The notes below the pieces were generated by a model. The model had not been told where the DNA came from. It searched no databases and saw only the letters and a program-made list of their open reading frames with translations. A stretch of 64,000 nt of DNA. Origin: DASPJQ01 sp035299065. GTDB lineage: Bacteria > Bacteroidota > Bacteroidia > Flavobacteriales_D > UBA2798. Every line of letters begins with the position of its first letter. Within the stretch, counting starts at the first letter, position 1. The translations under genes were made by a program, and so were the position numbers. The stretch is taken from contig DATGXI010000038.1 in assembly GCA_035299065.1 (NCBI GenBank), forward strand, positions 1-64,000, in the 5' to 3' direction. Shown one piece after another: positions 45,196 to 51,884 of this stretch.

Positions 45196-46929
45196 TTACA
45201 TTACCGAGCAGGCAATAGGGGCTACCCTAACCATTGCACCGGTATTTGACCTACACACAATTGACTTAATTACAAACGATCCACCAGGACCAATCTGGTT
45301 AAGTACAGCCTGTGCTGCGCCAATATTTGCACCACTTACAGGTATTTTCTTGCTATTACCTTTGATTGACACCTCAACCTCAAATGATGAGATAGCGAAG
45401 GTGATTTTAGTCAAAGGAATAGAAGCATCGTAACGGGCAGTAATCCTACCGGTTGCAATTGCCTGTAAAAGTTCTTGTTTCTTACATGTTGACTGTGTTG
45501 ACGTGATGTTACCAAAGTAAACGTTTGGCGAAGGAAGGTTACGCACCTGGAATTCGTTCTTTCCAAGTTGTTTTCCACCCGCTGAAACTGACAACATGAT
45601 TTTTTTACCTGTAAGGGTTCCCGGAGGAATTACAATGTAGTTTTTACCTTCACGCTTTTGAGTACAACCAGGTGTGCTTAACTGCACTTTTTCCTGAGGG
45701 TAACCTGACGCAGAAGCAGCAATTGTGTTTGGATAACCAACATACAATACTTTCAAGTCTTCAGCTGAAATTACACCCATTGGTTGACCAACTTCGTAAC
45801 GGAACGACCACGGTTTCCAAACAAGTTCTCCTTTTTGCTTAACACCAATTGTACCTTTAATTTCCTTTTCACCTGCTGATGAAGCATTGATTGGAATAGC
45901 ACCTTTGATTTCTTTCTCACCTGAACCTTCATCGTACTTGATGATAGGAACATCGGTTGAGTCATAAGCAGCAATCATAACTTTCAATTTCATTGAGTCA
46001 CCTACGTTCAAATATCCCGTGCGGGCAAACGCCATTGGCTCAATTTTGTTGATTTTGATAAGTGGTTGCTCAAGTTTTGTAGTTAAGTGATCAAGCGCAA
46101 TTGCCTCGGCTGTTTTAACGTCACCACGAAGTGTAGTGAACATTGCACAGGCTGCAACGCTTGGTGCATGGTCAAACATACTACCTTGCCATGAAGTTTC
46201 CTCACCGTGCTCTTTCGCTTTTAGCGGGTAGCTCAATGTACGGTAAACTTGTTTGATACGTTGTTGATCGGCAGGATTACAATCCTTCACAGCATCATCT
46301 AATTTTTTAAATGTTGCTTTATCATCAGGGTTGTATCCTTTTGCAGCAGCAGCGTTAAACTTATAGGTTTTTTTACCTTCAGTATAACCAGCCATTACAG
46401 TACACATGTCGTCACGCACTTTTTCAAGTGTGGTACGCAGTTTTTGTCCACGCTCATTTACGTTGGTTGGGTCACCACCTACAAACAGGCGTGTACCTTC
46501 ATCGTATTTGTCCTTACCCTGAACTTCCATCAATGACGAAAGGTATTTCCAGGGTTTGCCATCAGGCATTTTTACAGAACTATCCCTTAAGAACTTCACA
46601 TCCGGACCATCTACTTCTTTAAGAAGGTCGTTTGTTTCATTCAGAAGGTACATTTGAGCATCATATGAGAGTTTATGGATTTGATCAGCCCTGTCTTTCC
46701 ATGGCTTTGTCGAAGCCTTGGTTTGTGGTACCGCCATCATTGCTTCAAACCTGTTTAAGGCTTCGGCCGACTTTGAGTCTACGATGTGGTTTCCGTCCTC
46801 AATCTTGTCATTGAGTTTAACGAAAGCGTTGATAATCTCCTTAGATACGTTTAGTGCCAGAAGTGCGGTAAGTACAAGGTACATCATACCGATCATCTTC
46901 TGCCGCGGGGTTTCTTTACCACCTGCCAT
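45196..46929 (-). CDS. gldM: Type IX motor protein GldM
   Basis: The 577-residue protein has one N-terminal membrane helix (about 12-30, MIGMMYLVLTALLALNV) and a large periplasmic part with four domains, ending near RVAPIACSVM. This matches GldM/PorM, which forms dimers anchored by the helix in a GldL pentamer and, driven by proton flow, transmits rotation to the GldK/GldN ring. The length is close to the usual 510-580. It lies 48 bases after gldL and 79 bases before gldN in the same direction. Confidence 0.95.
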   Translation of the reverse strand: MAGGKETPRQKMIGMMYLVLTALLALNVSKEIINAFVKLNDKIEDGNHIVDSKSAEALNRFEAMMAVPQTKASTKPWKDRADQIHKLSYDAQMYLLNETNDLLKEVDGPDVKFLRDSSVKMPDGKPWKYLSSLMEVQGKDKYDEGTRLFVGGDPTNVNERGQKLRTTLEKVRDDMCTVMAGYTEGKKTYKFNAAAAKGYNPDDKATFKKLDDAVKDCNPADQQRIKQVYRTLSYPLKAKEHGEETSWQGSMFDHAPSVAACAMFTTLRGDVKTAEAIALDHLTTKLEQPLIKINKIEPMAFARTGYLNVGDSMKLKVMIAAYDSTDVPIIKYDEGSGEKEIKGAIPINASSAGEKEIKGTIGVKQKGELVWKPWSFRYEVGQPMGVISAEDLKVLYVGYPNTIAASASGYPQEKVQLSTPGCTQKREGKNYIVIPPGTLTGKKIMLSVSAGGKQLGKNEFQVRNLPSPNVYFGNITSTQSTCKKQELLQAIATGRITARYDASIPLTKITFAISSFEVEVSIKGNSKKIPVSGANIGAAQAVLNQIGPGGSFVIKSIVCRSNTGAMVRVAPIACSVM

Positions 46930-46977
46930 AGTTGTTAATTTTTAAAGCGTTATTAATTAATTTAACTAGTTGGCAGA

Positions 46978-47817
46978 TTAAGCTCTGTTACCACCCATTG
47001 CGTTCAACATATTACCATAGATAGTATTCAGAGCAGACAAGTTCTTGCTTAACTCACCCATTGTCTCTTTGTACCTGCGTGTATCATCAACTGAAGCATT
47101 CAGGTTAGACATTAACTCATTAATACCACTGTATAATTTATTAGACGATTCAAGATGTTCAGAAGCACCTTTTAATTGCATTTCATAAACGTTGTTCAAC
47201 GAAGCAAGGTTTTGAGACACTTTTGACATTTGCTCACCGAATGAGCGACCGTCAGCTTGTGATTCAGCAAGACCCATGATTGATGTTGACGCTTTTTCAT
47301 AAGCCTCAGTAAGGTTAGAAACACGTGATGAAGCACCACGAAGTGCATCAACGTATGAATTCGTAGCGTTGTGCGCTTCTGTCATGTCACCAATTTTGTT
47401 GGTTGATTCAGAAAGTTTATTCAAACCAGCACCTAAGCTCTTAATCATTTCAGGCTCAATTTTGGCTTCTTCAAGCATTTTATCAAGCTCTTCTGTTACG
47501 GAACCTTTGTTTCCGCCACCGCCACCACCGTGACCATGACCTACACCTTTATCTTCCAGGTATGAATGCACATCAAAATCTTCATTATGCGCTAGCGCTA
47601 ATTCAGGATATACAAGTTCCCACTTCGGATCTTCATGAATTGGTTCGAATGCCGAGAAAATAAAGATCACCGCTTCTGTTGACAACCCAATAACAAGCAT
47701 TGGCCCCGCAAAAGGCCAGTGCATAATTTTAAATAGTGCACCAACGATTACTACTGCCGCGCCAAATCCGTATAACTTGGCCATGAACTTTTTCCATTTT
47801 TTGCTACCTGGTCTCAT
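46978..47817 (-). CDS. gldL: Type IX motor protein GldL
   Basis: The 279-residue protein has two membrane helices (about 15-35 and 38-56); Glu48 in GLSTEAVIFIFSAFE of the second helix is the conserved, probably proton-handling residue. The cytoplasmic tail begins with a Gly/His-rich segment (GVGHGHGGGGGGNKG, about 91-105) and continues as a long coiled coil. GldL forms the pentameric stator around the GldM helices and uses the proton-motive force. A stable hairpin precedes it in the 158-base gap after gldK, which may set its expression relative to gldK. Confidence 0.95.
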   Translation of the reverse strand: MRPGSKKWKKFMAKLYGFGAAVVIVGALFKIMHWPFAGPMLVIGLSTEAVIFIFSAFEPIHEDPKWELVYPELALAHNEDFDVHSYLEDKGVGHGHGGGGGGNKGSVTEELDKMLEEAKIEPEMIKSLGAGLNKLSESTNKIGDMTEAHNATNSYVDALRGASSRVSNLTEAYEKASTSIMGLAESQADGRSFGEQMSKVSQNLASLNNVYEMQLKGASEHLESSNKLYSGINELMSNLNASVDDTRRYKETMGELSKNLSALNTIYGNMLNAMGGNRA

Positions 47818-47890
47818 TTTGTTTCTTTTTTTAAGGTTTAACTTTTGTTTGCTTTGTTTGGTTTGATTACTCTTTTTGTTTATTAATCAA

Positions 47891-47914
47891 AGGCTGCGCT
47901 ATTAGGCGCAGCCT
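47891..47914 (-). promoter_or_regulatory. GC-rich intercistronic hairpin between gldK and gldL
   Basis: A 9-bp perfect stem (47891-47899 with 47906-47914, AGGCTGCGC/GCGCAGCCT) with a 6-base loop lies in the gldK-gldL gap. The following minus-strand sequence is TTTGATTA, too poor a T-run for efficient termination, so partial termination or an mRNA-stability/processing role is more likely. Confidence 0.6.
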
Positions 47915-47975
47915 GTATTTTATTCTAATTAAATGCTTGTTTCACGTGTAATTTGGAACCCGAATATACAATTTT

Positions 47976-49421
47976 TTAAAGATCGCCATCTTTATCTTTT
48001 CCACCACGGCCCAAATATGACATTACACAACGGAAACCTACATAACACTTGGCAGTGTCCTGATACTCATAGGTACGGGTGCCCGTTTGCATGTAATAGT
48101 TAATATCTTTCCATGAACCCCCACGAATTACCTTACGCTTCATTGACGGAGGATCGTGATCCAACGCGTCATAACGGTACTCAGGATTTAAATCGTGTGA
48201 GAACTCATACATTGACTCATCGTAAGCCGACTCGGTCCACTCAGCAACGTTACCTGCCATACAGAACAAACCGTAGTCGTTTGGATGGTATGACGTAACT
48301 TTTACTGTATAGAAACCTCCATCTTCCATGTAACGGCCGCGCATAGGTTTAAAGTTTCCAAGGAAACAACCGTGTGCGTTACGTACATATGGACCACCCC
48401 AAGGGTAAGGACTCAAATCAAGGTCACCACGTGAAGCATACTCCCATTCAGCTTCGGTTGGCAAGCGCCAGTCCTGTACGTAGGTTTCACCATTCACAAG
48501 GTTAAAGTTATTCATCAACTGTGTACGCCATACGCAAAATGCTTTTGCCTGCTGCCAAGTTAAACCTACAACCGGGTATGCATCATAAGCCGGGTGCCAG
48601 AAGTACATGTTACACATTGGATCATTGTATGAATAAACAAAGTCATGAACCCAGCATAATGTATCCGGATAAACGATTATTTTTTCGTCAATAATGAAAC
48701 GTGAACGGTCTTCATGACCACGAATCGCATTGTTCTGACCTTTTTTGTTACGCTGACCTAAGTCCAAATCACGGCCTTGCGGCTCACCTGTAATAGGATT
48801 TGGTGGCGTTTTCAAGGTACGGTGTTGCGGATTGTTTGGATCGTCAAAATAATTGATCTGACCTTTTTGTGCCGCAGCTTTATAGTCAATCCAGTAATAT
48901 TGGAATATCAATTTACGGGTATCGATTTCTTTCCTGCGATAGTAACGTTGGTTCTCTGGCAAATAAAGCTCGGCCAATATTGGCTTCAAGGCATCATCGT
49001 TCCAGCGCAAACGTGCACTCCAGTCAATGAACCACTCAGAAGGGTCACGCTGATTATTTTCATCATCATTCCATGGAATCAACCAATCTTCTGGTGTTTG
49101 TGCTTCCTCACCCAGTTTCCTGCGAGCAATAGAGTCACGTACCCAGCAAACGAACTGGCGGTACTCGTTGTTCTCAATCTCTGTTTGATCCATGTAAAAT
49201 GCGAAGATCGAAACTGTTTTCGAACGCATTTGATGTGACCAGGGAACATCCTGATCACTGCTTCCCATATTGTAGCTACCAGCCGGAATGTATACCGTTC
49301 CAAACGGATCATTCTGATACCAATCCGGACGACCTAACACCCCTGTTAAGTCACCACTGGCTCCACCCTGACAACCGGACAAAAATATAAGTCCGATTGA
49401 TAAATAAATCAATCTATTCAT
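47976..49421 (-). CDS. gldK: Type IX secretion lipoprotein GldK
   Basis: The 481-residue product from the ATG at 49421 has a lipoprotein signal (LSIGLIFLSGCQGG, Cys17). A formylglycine-generating-enzyme/SUMF-like fold follows (YIPAGSYNMGSSDQDVPW, FYMDQTEIENNEYRQFVCW, DWRLPTEAEWEYASRG, GLFCMAGNVAEWTESAYDE and RKVIRGGSWKD), as in GldK/PorK, where it is structural rather than catalytic. It forms the outer-membrane-anchored ring with GldN. An AGGAGG lies 4 bases before the ATG and decides this start over the upstream frame to 49493, and it is exceptional for this organism. Confidence 0.95.
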   Translation of the reverse strand: MNRLIYLSIGLIFLSGCQGGASGDLTGVLGRPDWYQNDPFGTVYIPAGSYNMGSSDQDVPWSHQMRSKTVSIFAFYMDQTEIENNEYRQFVCWVRDSIARRKLGEEAQTPEDWLIPWNDDENNQRDPSEWFIDWSARLRWNDDALKPILAELYLPENQRYYRRKEIDTRKLIFQYYWIDYKAAAQKGQINYFDDPNNPQHRTLKTPPNPITGEPQGRDLDLGQRNKKGQNNAIRGHEDRSRFIIDEKIIVYPDTLCWVHDFVYSYNDPMCNMYFWHPAYDAYPVVGLTWQQAKAFCVWRTQLMNNFNLVNGETYVQDWRLPTEAEWEYASRGDLDLSPYPWGGPYVRNAHGCFLGNFKPMRGRYMEDGGFYTVKVTSYHPNDYGLFCMAGNVAEWTESAYDESMYEFSHDLNPEYRYDALDHDPPSMKRKVIRGGSWKDINYYMQTGTRTYEYQDTAKCYVGFRCVMSYLGRGGKDKDGDL

Positions 49422-49425
49422 GCTA

Positions 49426-49431
49426 CCTCCT
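49426..49431 (-). promoter_or_regulatory. Perfect Shine-Dalgarno site of gldK (AGGAGG)
   Basis: On the minus strand AAAGGAGG ends 4 bases before the gldK ATG. Nearly all other genes in the window have no recognisable Shine-Dalgarno sequence. Confidence 0.8.
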
Positions 49432-49513
49432 TTTAAAAACCCAACCTTTTTAAAAAAATTATATACTACCAAATGAACTCCTTCTAACGTCATAGTTTAA
49501 CAAAAGTTACAAA

Positions 49514-50446
49514 TTACAGAAAACGTACTGTTTTATACTTTTCCGGCTTAAACGGTTTATCTATATTGCAACAGAAGTTAACAAAAAACTCTAGTCCGTT
49601 ATTGCTATAGTTCTTTAACTCATTCGTATTCACATCGTAACTGATACCAATACGCATCATTCCCTGTTGTGCTGCCCAAACTTGCTTTTGGTAACCAACC
49701 ATCGGGTAAACTGCTTCTTTCAAACGGTATCCAACACCGGCCCAAACCATACTTTGCCACATACCACGTACCGACAAGTCAACCTGTGTAGCCGTAGCAT
49801 CTGACTCAACCCTTAGAGCGGGCATAATCATAATTGTTGGATTAATGGCATAATCATAACCAGCCATTAAATAATAGTGACGCTTGTTTTTAAAGCTCAA
49901 TTGCTTCAATTCCGATTCACTTAAGTGAAGAGAAGAAAGACCAACGTAAAAATTGTTACCCTTTAAATAAGCACCAACCCCAAAGTCCATTGTACCCGCA
50001 CTTGATGTTGCAGCAGGAATGGCTTTGTCATCAGCAACAGGGTCAACAGCTACCCAACTCGCATTGTATCCAACTCCCATGTAACCGAAAGAAAGGCCAA
50101 CGCCAAGCTTTAGTTTAGGTGAGATTGGTAAATGGAATGAATAAGCAAGACGCGCTGCTGTATTTTTTTGGAAACCTAGTTTATCAAGATATACTGTTAA
50201 GCCAAGACCACCACGAAGGATTGGAAAAGGAGCATGAACATTCAATAAACTTGTTGTAGGCTGGTTACCGAACCCCATCCATTGATTACGGTAAAACATA
50301 GTTCCGCAAATTTTCCCATCAATACCGGCAAAACCTGGATTGATTGAAAGCTTGTCATACATGAACTGTGAGAATTGAGGATCCTGCTGCGCATTGGCTG
50401 CAAAAACTCCTGCGGTGAGTGTGAGTGTAAATAATAGCTTTTTCAT
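49514..50446 (-). CDS. sprF: Type IX-associated outer-membrane protein PorP/SprF
   Basis: The 310-residue protein from the ATG at 50446 (the frame to 50464 starts with TTG) has a signal peptide (LLFTLTLTAGVFAANAQ) followed at once by QDPQFSQFMYDKLSINPGFAG, the hallmark of the PorP/SprF family, and by IDGKICGTMFYRNQW. The barrel pattern runs to the C-terminus. PorP/SprF proteins are outer-membrane barrels that link the type IX machine to cargo such as SprB, and binding to peptidoglycan has been reported for PorP. It is the first gene of the motor operon. Confidence 0.9.
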   Translation of the reverse strand: MKKLLFTLTLTAGVFAANAQQDPQFSQFMYDKLSINPGFAGIDGKICGTMFYRNQWMGFGNQPTTSLLNVHAPFPILRGGLGLTVYLDKLGFQKNTAARLAYSFHLPISPKLKLGVGLSFGYMGVGYNASWVAVDPVADDKAIPAATSSAGTMDFGVGAYLKGNNFYVGLSSLHLSESELKQLSFKNKRHYYLMAGYDYAINPTIMIMPALRVESDATATQVDLSVRGMWQSMVWAGVGYRLKEAVYPMVGYQKQVWAAQQGMMRIGISYDVNTNELKNYSNNGLEFFVNFCCNIDKPFKPEKYKTVRFL

Positions 50447-50499
50447 AACGCTGGATTTAAACAATTGTTTTTTAATAAAAGTTTGCTACCTACAATTCG

Positions 50500-50507
50500 T
50501 AAAAGTA
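50500..50507 (-). promoter_or_regulatory. Possible promoter of the type IX operon (TACTTTTA)
   Basis: On the minus strand TACTTTTA matches seven of the eight positions of TAnnTTTG and lies 53 bases before the porP/sprF start. A TTCA at N19 is a poor -33 element, so the assignment is weak. Confidence 0.3.
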
Positions 50508-50574
50508 ACGATTTTTTTATCCAACGTGAAAATATGTTAAAAATTACACAAAAAATATTGAAACCCGCGTGGCT

Positions 50575-51750
50575 CTAAGATAATTTGTGGAAGGTCTTCC
50601 ACCATAGATCAGGTATTTCGTCCTTACAGGCCGCCTCATAGTCAGCGTAGTTACACGAAACCAGGTGGTGCCTTTCGAACTTTAATCGCTTGTCGGGAGG
50701 GTATGGAACTTCCATCCACCAGCGGTCACTTTTGGGGCTTTTATAGAAAATAATCTCGGTTTTTGCCTGTTCTGAGTTGACCCGGAACTTGAGATAGGTG
50801 CTTTTTTCAAGGTGCGGGAAGTCGTTTTTGCGGGCCGCATAACCTTCAACAAAGTACCAAAGCATTTGTGCGGCAAGCGCGGCTGAGTGGCCTGAATTAT
50901 CAATGAGGGTGTTTATTTCAAAAATTCCAGCGCAGGAAATTTTATCACTCATACCCGCATAACGCATAAGCCTGCAGGCCTCTTCACCAAATAAGCCGTT
51001 TGGCGATACAAATGTATTGCCAGGACAATCAGCACGCCTTATGGCTCCGCAATCAAAACTAAAAATATCGGCACTGCGAATTAATGGTTCGGCAAGTGTT
51101 ATATCATTGTGCAATTCACCCAAACGCAAATGATCAAAATACAATTTCTCAATAAAGCTGAGTGTTCCGCTGTCAACAAAATGCGATTGCGTTCCAATGT
51201 TCGTATAGTTAAATAAAAAGTTAGGCTGGTGTAAAACAATTTTTGTCAGAAAATTATGGTTGTTGATCTCATCATCGGGTTTTCCCAAATCAAATTTGCG
51301 GTCAACTGTTGTTATGTTTACAGTTTGTTCCAGTTTTTCATAGGCACGGTACATGGCAAACGTAATGTCATGGCCACCGCCAATAACCAGGGGAACAATT
51401 TTTTTCTTATTCAGGAAAGCAATTATTTCTACAAGGGCATAATACGTGTCCTGTATAGTTGCCCCGGGCATAATGTTACCCATGTCAACCAGTTTTGTGC
51501 GCTCATTTCCCAGGGCCAGTTTATAAAACTGGCTGCGTACTTCGTCAGGTGTAACGCCACAGCCTTTGTTGGAACTGCAGGCACGGTCATCACACACGCC
51601 TACAATGGCAATGTTGCATTTGTCAAAATCTTCGTCACTAATTGTGGTATACAGCGCAATGTGGTTCCCTACAAGGTCGTTCATTTCTTCGCCTTCCATT
51701 TTAGGTTGAGGGCGTACACGCGAGGGAGTAAGGTAAATTGATAAATCCAT
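50575..51750 (-). CDS. Ureohydrolase-fold protein (arginase/formimidoylglutamase-like) with altered metal site
   Basis: The 391-residue protein has the ureohydrolase order of motifs. VIGGGHDITF contains metal ligand His127; the usual DAHxD is D150-R-K-F-D154, so its His is Lys152; SxDxDxxDP reads SFDCGAIRRAD, in which Asp233 remains but the second Asp is Gly235. Thus four of six manganese ligands remain. The substrate-loop end CPGN replaces APG. The family hydrolyses guanidino compounds such as arginine, agmatine or formimidoylglutamate; this copy may bind one metal, use another substrate or act as a binding protein. It is a unit of its own between topA and the type IX operon. Confidence 0.8.
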   Translation of the reverse strand: MDLSIYLTPSRVRPQPKMEGEEMNDLVGNHIALYTTISDEDFDKCNIAIVGVCDDRACSSNKGCGVTPDEVRSQFYKLALGNERTKLVDMGNIMPGATIQDTYYALVEIIAFLNKKKIVPLVIGGGHDITFAMYRAYEKLEQTVNITTVDRKFDLGKPDDEINNHNFLTKIVLHQPNFLFNYTNIGTQSHFVDSGTLSFIEKLYFDHLRLGELHNDITLAEPLIRSADIFSFDCGAIRRADCPGNTFVSPNGLFGEEACRLMRYAGMSDKISCAGIFEINTLIDNSGHSAALAAQMLWYFVEGYAARKNDFPHLEKSTYLKFRVNSEQAKTEIIFYKSPKSDRWWMEVPYPPDKRLKFERHHLVSCNYADYEAACKDEIPDLWWKTFHKLS

Positions 51751-51839
51751 GGGGTTAAATTATTGATAAAAAGTGGGAATGGAAACCCTATGCACGCTTA
51801 GTTTTAAAAGGCCTGACGTTGAAATCTGTTTTCAATGGC

Positions 51840-51870
51840 AAAAAAAAGACCGGTACAATGACCGGTCTTT
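51840..51870 (-). terminator. Rho-independent terminator after topA
   Basis: A 10-bp perfect stem (51845-51854 with 51861-51870, AAAGACCGGT/ACCGGTCTTT) and a 6-base loop are followed by a T-run on the minus strand, 15 bases after the topA stop. Confidence 0.9.
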
Positions 51871-51884
51871 GGATATTCATGCAA

